Under the pieces are notes generated by a model. The model was not told the origin of the DNA. It saw nothing but the letters and a program-made list of their open reading frames with translations, and ran no database searches. The translations under genes were made by a program, and so were the position numbers. Shown here in pieces: positions 16,395 through 25,245 of a stretch of 64,000 bases of DNA (position 1 is the stretch's first letter; every line of letters begins with the position of its first letter). Source of the stretch: Flammeovirga yaeyamensis (GTDB lineage: Bacteria; Bacteroidota; Bacteroidia; Cytophagales; Flammeovirgaceae); contig NZ_CP076132.1 in assembly GCF_018736045.1 (NCBI RefSeq), positions 424,001 through 488,000 of the forward strand, written 5' to 3'.

Positions 16395-16499
16395 CTAGAT
16401 AGTTACTATCTCAATAGGGAAATGAACTACTATTCTTTTATTTTTAGTGAGTTAGATAACCGAATGCAATCCAACATTTTATTTCATCAAGATTTTTAG

Positions 16500-18299
16500 A
16501 TGGCAAAAAACAAACTGATAGAGAAACTATTTAACTTAAGGAGAGTCCATCTTTCGGATAGGAACTTTATCCTTATTGTAAGTAGTATTGTGGGAATATG
16601 TTCAGGCATGGCGGCTGTTCTTTTAAAGAAGTCGGTGCATGAGATGCATCATATTCTAACCCATCAGAGTTTTGGTGAAAATTTTGGGATAATATTTTAC
16701 CCAATGATTGGGTTGATTATTACGACTTTATTAGCGAAATCTCTTTATAAAGAAAGTAGCGTTGGTCACGCCATAACAGATATTCTTCATAATATTTTTA
16801 GAAACAACAGTAATATTGGGAAAAGTAAAATGTACTCCCGTATTGTTACTTCCATTTTTACTGTGGGTTTTGGTGGATCTGTAGGACTAGAGTCTCCTAT
16901 TGTACTTACAGGTGGGGCCATAGGTTCAAATATTGGACGTAAACTATTAATGGATTATAAGACCAAAACCTTAATGATTGGTTGTGGTACGGCAGGGGTG
17001 ATTTCTGCTATATTCAACGCACCTATTACAGGTCTTATTTTTAGTATTGAGGTAATTCTTACTGGAGTTTCTGTAGCGAACTTTGTTCCTTTATTGATCT
17101 CATCAGTAAGTGCAGCCATTATTTCATCACTTATTTTGGGTGAAGAAGTACTTTTCTCCTTTCAAATTGCTGAAGATTTTCAAGCACAGAATATTCCGTT
17201 TTTTATTCTCCTTGGTATAATTGCAGGGTTTGTCTCTATCTACTTTAACCAGACGCTCCATCAGATGGAGCATTTGATGGAGGAGAAATTCCCTAATCGT
17301 TATAAAAGAGCTTTAGTAGGTGGTTTATTATTATCTATCTTCATTTTCTTATTTCCTCCTATTTATGGTGAAGGTTATGAATCTATAAAAGCGTTATTAA
17401 ATGGAGATGAGGGTAGCCTATTGCATAGAGCTGAGTTATTTGAGGGGATTATTCCAAATACCAAGGCTTGGTTATTCTTAGCCTATATCATTATGATATT
17501 ATTTGCCAAGGTAATTGGTGCTTCACTTACCTTATCTTCTGGTGGTTCAGGTGGTACTTTTGGTCCCGCCTTGGTGATTGGGGGACTTACAGGTTTTTCA
17601 TTTGCTCGCTTGGTGAACTTATTAGGTTTAGGTAATCTGCACGAATCTCATTTTATACTTGTGGGAATGAGTGGAGTAATGTGTGGGGTAGTTTATGCTC
17701 CTCTAACAGCCATATTTTTAATCGCTGAGATTACCGGAGGTTATACACTATTTGTACCTTTGATGTTGGTTTCTGCAATTGCTTATACAACAGTAAGTGT
17801 TGTCAATCCAGATGCGCCTCACGTTAGTGCATTAAAAGCTCGTGGAGACTATCTAAAAGGTGATAGAGATATGCAGGTTTTAGACCGTTTAAATATCAAT
17901 AAACTAATTGAAACAAACTTTGTAACAGTGCCTGTTAAAGGACTTTTAAGTGATTTAGTAGATGCAATTAGTGTAAGTAAGCGATCGGTTTTCCCTGTAG
18001 TTAGTGAAAGAGGTAGATTAAAAGGAATCATTACTCTTGATCAAGTAAGAGAAATAATGTTTGATCAGGAACAACAGCAGAAGGTGAAAATAGAAAATGT
18101 AATGATGCAACCACCTGATATTGTTGATTATGGTGAAAGAATGACCTCTGTAATGAGAAAATTCGAAAAAGAAGATGCTTGGAATTTACCTGTAGTAGAT
18201 GAAAAAGGTAAATATATAGGTATGGTTTCTAAATCTAGAATATTTAGTGTCTATAGAAAGCAACTTCAACGATTGAATAAAGAATGGGTGGGGAATTAA
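16500..18299 (+). CDS. ClC-family chloride channel/transporter with C-terminal CBS pair
   Basis: A 599-residue inner-membrane ClC protein: about residues 22-440 form the multi-helix core and about 465-590 two CBS domains (FVTVPVKGLLSDLV and MQPPDIVDYGERM open them), which usually bind adenine nucleotides. The gating glutamate is E131 in GSVGLESP, and the GGTFGPAL block supplies the third ion-binding loop. The first selectivity loop is not GSGIP but SSVGHAI. The position equivalent to the internal proton glutamate of E. coli ClC is V185 (FSIEV). Together these hint at channel-like or altered anion behaviour, though many bacterial CBS-type ClCs share this valine. It is transcribed alone or with the following repeat-protein gene. 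Confidence 0.9.
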   Translation: MAKNKLIEKLFNLRRVHLSDRNFILIVSSIVGICSGMAAVLLKKSVHEMHHILTHQSFGENFGIIFYPMIGLIITTLLAKSLYKESSVGHAITDILHNIFRNNSNIGKSKMYSRIVTSIFTVGFGGSVGLESPIVLTGGAIGSNIGRKLLMDYKTKTLMIGCGTAGVISAIFNAPITGLIFSIEVILTGVSVANFVPLLISSVSAAIISSLILGEEVLFSFQIAEDFQAQNIPFFILLGIIAGFVSIYFNQTLHQMEHLMEEKFPNRYKRALVGGLLLSIFIFLFPPIYGEGYESIKALLNGDEGSLLHRAELFEGIIPNTKAWLFLAYIIMILFAKVIGASLTLSSGGSGGTFGPALVIGGLTGFSFARLVNLLGLGNLHESHFILVGMSGVMCGVVYAPLTAIFLIAEITGGYTLFVPLMLVSAIAYTTVSVVNPDAPHVSALKARGDYLKGDRDMQVLDRLNINKLIETNFVTVPVKGLLSDLVDAISVSKRSVFPVVSERGRLKGIITLDQVREIMFDQEQQQKVKIENVMMQPPDIVDYGERMTSVMRKFEKEDAWNLPVVDEKGKYIGMVSKSRIFSVYRKQLQRLNKEWVGN

Positions 18300-18360
18300 T
18301 TTTCACCCTTATATATAAGATGTTTTTTGGAGGTAGTTTATTTGATGTAATTTTTTGTGT

Positions 18361-19491
18361 ATGAACGAATTTGAGGCATTTTTAACGAAAAAAAGAATTG
18401 ATTTTAAGGAGTTTAAAACTTCTGAACCTTCTCGTTATGAAGAGTGGGAATCGTTATTTATGCAAGTACATCCGAAGAGTTTTACACAGCAAAAGTTATT
18501 TTTGATAAATCAGATACGTCGAAGATATTGGTTGGCTGAAGCAGTAAAAGTGGTGGATGAAAAGCCTAAAGCTGCACCAAAAGCTGTTATCAAAAAGCCT
18601 GCATCAAAAGTTGTTGAGGCAACTGAAGAGTCAACAGAGGTTAAACCTAAACCAAAGCCTAAGTTTAGACCAAAAGTCAAGGTAAAACCAAAGGAAACGT
18701 CTGAGACAACTTCTGATGAAACGTTTTCATCAACTGAAGCTCCTAAAAAGAAAGTAGCCAGACCTGTTATCAAGAAAAAAGTGGAGGATGGAGAACAGGC
18801 TATTTCAAAACCAAAAGCTGCACGTCCTGTATTTAAGAAAAAGGTCGAAACATCTGAAACAGAAGATACTACTACACCAAAGAAAGCACGCCCGGTTATT
18901 AAGAAGAAGTCACCTTCAACTGAAACAGAAGAATCAACATCAGTGAGTGATTCTGTGGAAGAATCTGTAAAGCCAAAGAAGGCACGTCCAGTATTTAAGA
19001 AGAAGTCACCTTCAACTGAATCAGAAGAATCAACATCAGAGAGTGATTCTGTGGAAGAATCTGTAAAGCCAAAGAAGGCACGTCCAGTATTTAAAAAGAA
19101 ATCATCAACTACTGAGGTTGAAAACGACACTCCTTCAGAAACACTTCCTAAAGCGGAAGAACAACCTAGTGCTCCCAAAAAAGTACGTCCTGTAATCAAA
19201 AAGAAAACATCAACATCGGAAACGGAGGAACCAAAAGCCACTGAAGAAAAAACAGCGACTGATTCACCTAAAAAAGTACGTCCAGTATTTAAGAAAAAGC
19301 CATCATCAGATGTAGAAGACAAACCGGCCACAGAAACTCAATCTGAGGAAGGAGTAAATACACCTAAAAAGGTAAGACCCGTATTTAAGAAAAAAGAAAC
19401 ACCTTCAACTGATAGTACCCAAGAAGCTAAGGATGAATCTGTTAAACCAAAAAGAGTTCGTCCAGTTTTTAAACCTAAAAAGAAGGATTAG
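18361..19491 (+). CDS. Repeat-rich disordered protein (nine RPV-F/I-KKK motifs)
   Basis: A 376-residue protein of unknown family, started at the ATG giving MNEFEAFLTKKRIDF; an upstream TTG is less likely. Residues 1-60 form a compact, probably helical domain (aromatic and basic: YEEWESLFMQV, then QIRRRYWLAEA). The remaining 310 residues are a low-complexity array: acidic Ser/Thr/Glu spacers alternate with nine copies of a K-x-RPV-[FI]-KKK basic motif, and a further related K/P-rich segment comes earlier. No signal peptide is seen. Such tails often bind nucleic acid or ribosomes or form condensates, but no function is shown. Two of the units are a recent DNA duplication. It converges on the next gene and overlaps it by 4 bases. 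Confidence 0.75.
   Translation: MNEFEAFLTKKRIDFKEFKTSEPSRYEEWESLFMQVHPKSFTQQKLFLINQIRRRYWLAEAVKVVDEKPKAAPKAVIKKPASKVVEATEESTEVKPKPKPKFRPKVKVKPKETSETTSDETFSSTEAPKKKVARPVIKKKVEDGEQAISKPKAARPVFKKKVETSETEDTTTPKKARPVIKKKSPSTETEESTSVSDSVEESVKPKKARPVFKKKSPSTESEESTSESDSVEESVKPKKARPVFKKKSSTTEVENDTPSETLPKAEEQPSAPKKVRPVIKKKTSTSETEEPKATEEKTATDSPKKVRPVFKKKPSSDVEDKPATETQSEEGVNTPKKVRPVFKKKETPSTDSTQEAKDESVKPKRVRPVFKPKKKD
18901..19092 (+). repeat. Tandem 96-base duplication inside the repeat-protein gene
   Basis: Two adjacent 96-base units (32 codons) differ at two positions. Other units of the array are far more diverged, so this pair is a recent in-frame expansion and a likely site of length variation between strains. 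Confidence 0.92.
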
Positions 19492-20165
19492 AGAAGCGAT
19501 TGTAACTCTGCAAATATATTTTTTGCTAGAATTTTAGCACCTTCTTCATTTGGGTGAATCCCATCTTCTTGATTTAATTCTTTTACTCCTGCAACATCTT
19601 TAAGTATAAAGGGCATTAGTTTTACGTTTTCTTTTTTAGCGATGCGAGGATATAAGGTTTCAAATGCCTTAGAATATTCATCACCCATATTTGGTGGGGG
19701 AAGAATGCCTGCTAATAATATTTTACAATCAGGATATTTTGATTTTACCTTTTGAATCGTATTTATCAAGTTATCTTCAGTGCTTTTTGGATCGATACCT
19801 CTTAATGCATCATTTCCACCTAAAGCTAAAACAAAAACATCTACTTGTTCCTGACCAATCACCCAATCTACTCTATTTAATCCACCGGCAGTGGTTTCTC
19901 CACTTAAGCCAGCATTAATACAGTTATATCCTAATGCTTTATCGTCAATCATTTTCTGAATTAAAGAAGGGTAGGCTTGTTCTTTTTCTAAACCATATCC
20001 TGCAGTTAAGCTATTACCAAAGAAAACGATATTCTTTTTATCAGATGTAGTCGTCTCTTTTACTGAGCTTTCCTGTACGTTCTCCTTTTTTTGCTGATTA
20101 TTTTTTTCCTGACAAGAAGAAAAAAAGATGAAAAGGAAGAGTATCAACAATAATTTTAATTTCAT
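19488..20165 (-). CDS. TesA-type arylesterase/lysophospholipase lipoprotein (SGNH)
   Basis: A 225-residue protein started at MKLKLLLILF, because that Met begins a lipoprotein signal peptide (lipobox FSSC, C18); a 14-residue longer form has no signal logic. The SGNH domain shows block I IVFFGNSLTAGYGL (S52), block II near the INAGLSGETT segment, block III LALGGNDALRG and block V DGIHPNEEGAKILA. This matches the TesA/arylesterase group of thioesterases and lysophospholipases. It is cell-envelope anchored, with a lysine/glutamine-rich linker after the cysteine. It faces the repeat-protein gene and the two stop codons overlap, leaving no room for a separate terminator. Confidence 0.9.
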   Translation of the reverse strand: MKLKLLLILFLFIFFSSCQEKNNQQKKENVQESSVKETTTSDKKNIVFFGNSLTAGYGLEKEQAYPSLIQKMIDDKALGYNCINAGLSGETTAGGLNRVDWVIGQEQVDVFVLALGGNDALRGIDPKSTEDNLINTIQKVKSKYPDCKILLAGILPPPNMGDEYSKAFETLYPRIAKKENVKLMPFILKDVAGVKELNQEDGIHPNEEGAKILAKNIFAELQSLL

Positions 20166-20292
20166 TGGAATGTAATGGTTGATTTTGTTATCAAATATAA
20201 CTTTCAATGGGATGTACCCCTACTATTTTTGTATTAATCTTATTTTTATCAACTTTTTTGTCAGTAACTCACTTTTTCTAACACTAAAACTA

Positions 20293-20324
20293 TATATATG
20301 ATGAATGAATTGACATCATATATA
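20293..20324. repeat. Inverted repeat in the divergent gap
   Basis: An 11-bp inverted repeat (TATATATGATG with its complement) around a 10-base loop, midway between the divergent arylesterase and DinB-like genes. It could be an operator or a cruciform, but its AT richness makes chance possible. Confidence 0.45.
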
Positions 20325-20423
20325 GAAAAAGATAATAAATGTTTTATTTTTAGATGATATTATCGGTAGCAATATTCTAAATATTTTATCTGAAATTGCT
20401 AATTTTTTCCTTACTATATATTT

Positions 20424-20945
20424 ATGAACCATCAGGTAACACATTCAGCTATCGAGCTCTGTGCTCAACTTAATGATTTATTGACTCAAATATCAGATGA
20501 TCAATTTTCGGCATCATTGCCTCTTTTTTCAGGAGCGTCTATTGGACAACACACAAGACATATTGTAGAGTTTTATCAGTGCTTACTTCAAAGTGTAACA
20601 AATAATAAAAATGTTTGTTATGAAGATAGAGAAAGAAGTATGCCTTTAGAAAGTGAACGTAGCTATGCGATTCAAGTATTGGAAGAATTGCAGCAAGGTT
20701 TAACTATAGTGGATGAATATCCGTCGTTTATCAAATTGGAAGTGAAAGATTTTGATGACGACTTAAATAATAAAGATTGGGTATCGGATTCTACAGTAGC
20801 AAGAGAAATGCATTACTGTAATGAACATACCGTTCATCACTTGGCAATAATTAAAGTAGGTTTAAATCATTATTTTCCTGATGTTAAATTGAAAGAAATC
20901 TTTGGGGTAGCCAAATCTACTTACGCTTACAGAAAGGGGAAATAA
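20424..20945 (+). CDS. DinB-family (DinB_2-like) metal-binding four-helix protein
   Basis: A 173-residue protein with the four-helix DinB/YfiT fold. Histidines in GQHTRHIVEFY (near 48-58) and in HYCNEHTVHHLAII (near 131-144) are placed as the usual metal triad, and the last motif is the strongest family marker. DinB-like proteins include thiol transferases such as bacillithiol and mycothiol S-transferases and many members of unknown activity; the substrate here is not known. A tyrosine/lysine C-terminal tail (STYAYRKGK) is also seen in Bacteroidota homologues. It ends 15 bases before the NRDE gene and probably shares its transcript. Confidence 0.8.
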   Translation: MNHQVTHSAIELCAQLNDLLTQISDDQFSASLPLFSGASIGQHTRHIVEFYQCLLQSVTNNKNVCYEDRERSMPLESERSYAIQVLEELQQGLTIVDEYPSFIKLEVKDFDDDLNNKDWVSDSTVAREMHYCNEHTVHHLAIIKVGLNHYFPDVKLKEIFGVAKSTYAYRKGK

Positions 20946-20960
20946 AGAATTTATCGATAT

Positions 20961-21698
20961 ATGTGTACGCTTACTTATATACCACTCTCACCGAAATCGT
21001 ACCTTTTTACATCCAACAGGGATGAAATGAAAAGTAGGTCGACTGCTTTTGCTCCTTCCGTACACAAAAAAGAAGGGGTTTCTTTTCTTGCACCAATAGA
21101 TGGACAAGCTTTAGGGACGTGGCTTGGTGCTAATGAGCATTCGAGGGTGGTTTGTTTGCTGAATGGAGCTTATACACCTCATACTCCGACACCGCCATAC
21201 AAGCATTCTAGAGGTAAAGTGGTAATCGATGCGTTACTTTCAGAAAATATAGACGACTATTTATTGGATTATGATTTTACTAATGTAGAACCATTCACTT
21301 TAGTAATTATTGAAAACAAGATAAACAGAAAGATACATCAGTTTATATGGGATGGTAAAATCGGTACAAAAAATCAGCTTGATCCTGAACAACCACATAT
21401 TTGGTCGTCTGTGACATTATATAATTCTATTCAAAGAGAAAGGAGAACACATCAATTTTTAAATTGGTTATCTTCTGAACAAAGAAGTAATCATGAAATA
21501 TTAGAATTTCATGAAAATTTAGATAAAGATATTGAGCAAATTTCGGGTTTATCTATGCTTAGACCTCAGTTTTGTACGGTAAGTACCACACAGCTACTTG
21601 TAGATGAACAGAAGGTGGATATGTGTTATCACGACCGTATTTCTACTGAGAAGGACTTTGCCTCTTTGTCTCAAAAAGTATTAAATCATGAATCTTAA
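20961..21698 (+). CDS. NRDE-domain (TANGO2-like) protein
   Basis: A 245-residue protein with the TANGO2/NRDE signature at its N-terminus: MCTLTYIPL, then FTSNRDEM near 18-25, with the second-position cysteine typical of NTN-hydrolase-like TANGO2 folds. Further matches are APIDGQALGTWLGANEH and VCLLNGAY. Eukaryotic TANGO2 proteins have been linked to heme or lipid handling; bacterial roles are poorly defined. The stop lies 11 bases inside the following ATP-grasp gene, so translation is probably coupled. No heme genes are in the window. Confidence 0.88.
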   Translation: MCTLTYIPLSPKSYLFTSNRDEMKSRSTAFAPSVHKKEGVSFLAPIDGQALGTWLGANEHSRVVCLLNGAYTPHTPTPPYKHSRGKVVIDALLSENIDDYLLDYDFTNVEPFTLVIIENKINRKIHQFIWDGKIGTKNQLDPEQPHIWSSVTLYNSIQRERRTHQFLNWLSSEQRSNHEILEFHENLDKDIEQISGLSMLRPQFCTVSTTQLLVDEQKVDMCYHDRISTEKDFASLSQKVLNHES

Positions 21699-22698
21699 GC
21701 CCAATTTTAGATATCGCATATTTAAGTGGGAATTTTGGCCTTATTATATATTCTACATTCCTGTTTACTTTCTCTATTTCATTTTATCCATGATGTCGAG
21801 ATCACTCAGCTTCATGACCTCAGTTAACCCAGGAATGAAATATGGTGGGTTTTTCGATTATTCTAAATATGATGTATTAAAGCAGATACCTCAAAAGTAT
21901 GTCCCTAAAAGTGATTTTTATTTCGATACTCCTTCTGTTGATGAAGTGAAAGCTTCTATGAAATCTTTGGGTCTAGAATATCCTATCATTTTAAAACCCA
22001 ATGAAGGAGAAAGAGGAAGCGGCGTAGAAAAAATTCAATCTGATATTGATTTAAAGGAATATTTAAAACCTCAGCCCAAGGAAATTATCTTACAAGAGTT
22101 TATCGATACAAATGATGAGTATGGGGTGATGTATGTACGTTATCCTGATCAGTTGAAAGGGAAAATTACATCCATTGTTTATAAAGGAGAACTTTATGTT
22201 GTTGGAGATGGAGTAAGTAATTTACTTCAACTCTTTGAAGGACATCAAAGAGCCTTTTTGTATTTAGATTTTTTGAAAGAAAAGTACGATGATCGTTTGC
22301 ATGAAGTAGTTGATGATGGAGAGGTTTTCATGTTGTCAAAAATGGGAAATCATTCAAGAGGAGCTATTTTTAATGATGCGAACTACTTGATATCACAATT
22401 AGACACTAAAGTCTTTGATGAAATTTCTTCTCATATTGATGGCTTTTATTTTGGAAGGTATGATTTAAAAGCGAAAGACGAGCAAGCATTGATCAATGGT
22501 GATTTTAAAGTGATGGAGTTGAATGGTGTGAACTCTGAGCCTGCTCATATTTACGACCCTGAAAATTCTTTATTTGCTGCCTATAAAGATTTGTTTGCCC
22601 ATTGGTGGAGAATCTATAAAATTGGTAAACAAAACAGAAAACAAGGACATTCTGATACCCCTTTTCCGGTTTTATTACAATCCTTAATGAATAGATAA
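21688..22698 (+). CDS. Membrane-anchored ATP-grasp ligase-like protein
   Basis: A 336-residue protein. One or two N-terminal hydrophobic segments (about 17-42) anchor it in the membrane, and an ATP-grasp domain follows. K103 (IILKPNEGERGSGV) and the glycine-rich loop 107-113 bind ATP; the QEFID block near 145 and the metal site VMELNGVNSEPAHI near 275 close the active site. These motifs fit carboxylate-amine ligases such as D-Ala-D-Ala ligase, but the N-terminal ligand-recognition domain of Ddl is replaced by the membrane segment, so peptidoglycan synthesis is not implied. The substrate is unknown. Overlap with the NRDE gene suggests a joint pathway. Confidence 0.75.
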   Translation: MNLKPNFRYRIFKWEFWPYYIFYIPVYFLYFILSMMSRSLSFMTSVNPGMKYGGFFDYSKYDVLKQIPQKYVPKSDFYFDTPSVDEVKASMKSLGLEYPIILKPNEGERGSGVEKIQSDIDLKEYLKPQPKEIILQEFIDTNDEYGVMYVRYPDQLKGKITSIVYKGELYVVGDGVSNLLQLFEGHQRAFLYLDFLKEKYDDRLHEVVDDGEVFMLSKMGNHSRGAIFNDANYLISQLDTKVFDEISSHIDGFYFGRYDLKAKDEQALINGDFKVMELNGVNSEPAHIYDPENSLFAAYKDLFAHWWRIYKIGKQNRKQGHSDTPFPVLLQSLMNR

Positions 22699-22699
22699 T

Positions 22700-22707
22700 T
22701 ATCTTTG
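22700..22707 (+). promoter_or_regulatory. Candidate -7 box for recF
   Basis: TATCTTTG is an exact TAnnTTTG match just after the previous stop and 24 bases upstream of the recF start. No -33 TTG is found at normal spacing. Confidence 0.4.
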
Positions 22708-22730
22708 CATTCTATCAAAAAAGACGTTGA

Positions 22731-23822
22731 ATGTTTATTGAGCGGTTGTACATAAAAGATTTTAAAAGCTATTCTGAACAAACAGTAGAATTAAAAGAAG
22801 GAGTAAACTGTATAGTGGGACCTAATGGAATAGGTAAAACCAATATGCTAGATGCCATTTACCTTCTTTCTATGACGAAAAGTGCTTTCAGTTATACTGA
22901 GCAACAAAATGTGCGTCATGGCGAGAAGACTTTTGCAATTTCTGGTAAGTTTATTCACCGAGATCAAGTGGATACTGTTATTTGTCAGTTTCAAAAGCCG
23001 AAGAAAAAATTTAGTGTCAACGGAAAAGACTACAAGAAGTTTAGCGATCATTTTGGGAAGTACCCTTGTGTATTAATAGCTCCTAATGATACTGATCTTT
23101 TGAGAGAAGGAAGCGAGATTCGTCGAAAGTATTTTGATAGTGTAATCTCCCAGTACGATAAGGTATATTTAAAAGCCCTTATTGATTATCAAAGAGCCTT
23201 ATTGCAAAGAAATGAGCTTTTGAAGCTATTTGCAGAGAAAAGGCAAATGCCTAATCGCGATTGGGTAGCTCCTTATGATCATGCCTTACTTCAAAATGGG
23301 AAATTAATCAATCAAAAGAGACAAGAATTTGTTACTAAATTTCTTCCATTTTTTGAGGAATCCTATTCATTTTTATCTGAGGGAAGAGAGCAAGCCTCTA
23401 TTCGCTATAAATCTGAATTTTCTAAAGACAATTTTGAGGAGATTTATCAAGAAGCTTGGGAGAAGGATGTAGTTTTACATAGGACCACAAAAGGAATTCA
23501 TAAAGATGATTTTGAGTTTCAATTATCCGACTTGTCATTAAAGAAATATGGATCCCAAGGTCAGCAAAAATCATTTATTATCGCTTTAAAATTGGCACAA
23601 CATTCTCTATTAAAAGGGACGTTGTCTAAAGTTCCAATTTTACTTTTAGATGATATTTTTGACAAATTGGACGATAATAGGATCAAAAAGTTGTTAGAGT
23701 TGATCAAAGAAAAGAAATTTGGACAAATAATTTTGACAGATGCACGACCTGAACGGTCTAAATCATTGATGGAGGAAATTAATACTGCATCTCATTTTAT
23801 AGAAATAGAACATTTTGGCTGA
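22731..23822 (+). CDS. recF: DNA replication and repair protein RecF
   Basis: A 363-residue SMC-like ATPase of the recombination mediator pathway, which loads RecA onto gapped DNA with RecO and RecR. The N-terminus (LYIKDFKSYSEQTVEL) leads into Walker A GPNGIGKTN (30-38). The signature GSQGQQKS lies near 277-284 and Walker B ILLLDDIFDKLD near 303-314, with the D-loop following. Length is normal. The stop overlaps the start of the DUF721/DciA-like gene by 8 bases. Both act at replication forks, so the pairing is functionally sensible. Confidence 0.96.
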   Translation: MFIERLYIKDFKSYSEQTVELKEGVNCIVGPNGIGKTNMLDAIYLLSMTKSAFSYTEQQNVRHGEKTFAISGKFIHRDQVDTVICQFQKPKKKFSVNGKDYKKFSDHFGKYPCVLIAPNDTDLLREGSEIRRKYFDSVISQYDKVYLKALIDYQRALLQRNELLKLFAEKRQMPNRDWVAPYDHALLQNGKLINQKRQEFVTKFLPFFEESYSFLSEGREQASIRYKSEFSKDNFEEIYQEAWEKDVVLHRTTKGIHKDDFEFQLSDLSLKKYGSQGQQKSFIIALKLAQHSLLKGTLSKVPILLLDDIFDKLDDNRIKKLLELIKEKKFGQIILTDARPERSKSLMEEINTASHFIEIEHFG

Positions 23823-24156
23823 AGAAAAGAAGACTGTATATCGATTTAGAAAAAGAAATCCTATTCCCAAGAAGCATGAGACTATTGGGATTGGAGAGGC
23901 GATGCAGAAATTTGTCAAAACTCTAAATAAAAGTAAGAGTTATAACCAATCTATGTTAAACAAGGTTTGGGATGAAGTAATGGGTCATACGATTGCTTCT
24001 AGAACTCAAGAACTAAGACTTAGAGGTAAAACCCTCTATATTAAATTAAATACTCCGGCCCTCAGAAATGAACTAAATATGGCCAGAGAACATGTTGTAA
24101 AAAGATTAAACCAAAGACTTGGGGCAGAAATACTGTCTGAAGTAAAATTCGTATAA
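23815..24156 (+). CDS. DUF721/DciA-like protein
   Basis: A 113-residue protein with a DUF721 domain (about 28-113), the family of DciA, which loads or assists the replicative helicase in bacteria that lack DnaC. Diagnostic blocks are the N-terminal helix with MLNKVWDEVMGHTIASRT (about 42-60) and LYIKLNTPALRNELNMAR near 77-95. The start is TTG (codons A-E-E-K-K follow) within recF, since the first in-frame ATG would remove 29 residues, the basic RFRKRNPIPKK segment included. That ATG still keeps the core, so the start is uncertain. It is co-transcribed with recF and manC. Confidence 0.82.
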   Translation: MAEEKKTVYRFRKRNPIPKKHETIGIGEAMQKFVKTLNKSKSYNQSMLNKVWDEVMGHTIASRTQELRLRGKTLYIKLNTPALRNELNMAREHVVKRLNQRLGAEILSEVKFV

Positions 24157-24158
24157 AT

Positions 24159-25244
24159 ATGTCTGAAAATAAGCATAACTATGTTGTTATTATGGCCGGT
24201 GGAGTTGGAAGTAGATTCTGGCCATACAGTAGAGAAAGCCGTCCAAAGCAATTTCAAGATATCTTAGGTGTTGGGAAGACCATGATTCAAATGACAGCAG
24301 AGCGTTTTGAGCCTGTTTGTCCGAAAGAAAATATTTTTGTGGTGACTAGTCAAGCCTATAAAGACATTACATTGGAACAATTACCTTTTTTAAGTGAAGA
24401 CCAGGTATTATGTGAGCCAATGAGAAGAAATACAGCACCATGTATTGCTTATGCGAGTTATAAGATTGGTTTAAAAGATCCACATGCAAATATTGTAGTT
24501 GCACCTGCCGATCATGTGATTTTGGATGTTCCTGAATTCCAATTGCGTGTTGAAAAAGCATTACATTATGCAGCATCAAATGATGTTTTGATTACTTTAG
24601 GTATCCGACCAAATAGACCTGATACTGGGTATGGCTATATTCAAGCATTAAATAATGAACGCTTGGAAGTACTTTATAAAGTAAAAACCTTCACTGAAAA
24701 GCCCAATGAAGAATTAGCAAGAGCATTTGTATTAAGTGGAGACTTTGTTTGGAATGCAGGAATCTTTGTTTGGAATGTCAAATCAATCAAACATGCCTTT
24801 AAAACATACTTGGACGATGTAGATCATTTATTCTCTTCAGTTGAAGACAAATTCTACACTTCAGAGGAAAGCCATGCTATAGATGAGATCTATCATCAGT
24901 GTAGAGATATCTCAATAGATTATGGTATAATGGAACATGCAGACAATGTGTATGTAATGCGTACAGATTTTGGTTGGTCTGATTTGGGTACATGGAAATC
25001 ATTATATGAGCAAGCACCTAAAAACGAAGAAGAAAATGTATTGCAAGGTAATGTTATGGCCTACGAAACATTTAATTCAATTGTAAAAACACCGTCCGAT
25101 CGACTTGTAGTAGTACAAGGATTGGAAAATTATATTGTTGCTGAATACGATAATGTTTTAATGATTTGTAATAAAGATCATGAGCAACGTGTAAAGCAGT
25201 TTCTAAAGAATGCTAAAGAACAAAAAGGAGAAAAGTATATATAA
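24159..25244 (+). CDS. manC: Mannose-1-phosphate guanylyltransferase
   Basis: A 361-residue nucleotidyltransferase that makes GDP-mannose from mannose 1-phosphate and GTP. The pyrophosphorylase signature is VIMAGGVGSRFWPYSRESRPKQ near 9-29 (written in two parts: GGVGSRFWP and RPKQF), and KTFTEKP near 171-177 is the FVEKP-type loop. The C-terminal phosphomannose isomerase domain of bifunctional ManC is absent, as in many single-domain enzymes. It begins 2 bases after the DciA-like gene and starts the sugar-supply part of the locus. GDP-mannose may feed fucose, mannose or other units made elsewhere. Confidence 0.95.
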   Translation: MSENKHNYVVIMAGGVGSRFWPYSRESRPKQFQDILGVGKTMIQMTAERFEPVCPKENIFVVTSQAYKDITLEQLPFLSEDQVLCEPMRRNTAPCIAYASYKIGLKDPHANIVVAPADHVILDVPEFQLRVEKALHYAASNDVLITLGIRPNRPDTGYGYIQALNNERLEVLYKVKTFTEKPNEELARAFVLSGDFVWNAGIFVWNVKSIKHAFKTYLDDVDHLFSSVEDKFYTSEESHAIDEIYHQCRDISIDYGIMEHADNVYVMRTDFGWSDLGTWKSLYEQAPKNEEENVLQGNVMAYETFNSIVKTPSDRLVVVQGLENYIVAEYDNVLMICNKDHEQRVKQFLKNAKEQKGEKYI

Positions 25245-25245
25245 A

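Noticed and set aside
18510-19331. A 273-residue open frame on the minus strand
   Set aside because: It is the mirror of the low-complexity repeat gene: its translation is a Ser/Phe/Val-rich repeat that only reflects the opposite strand's pattern. It has no motif, and the plus-strand gene has the better start and N-terminal domain.
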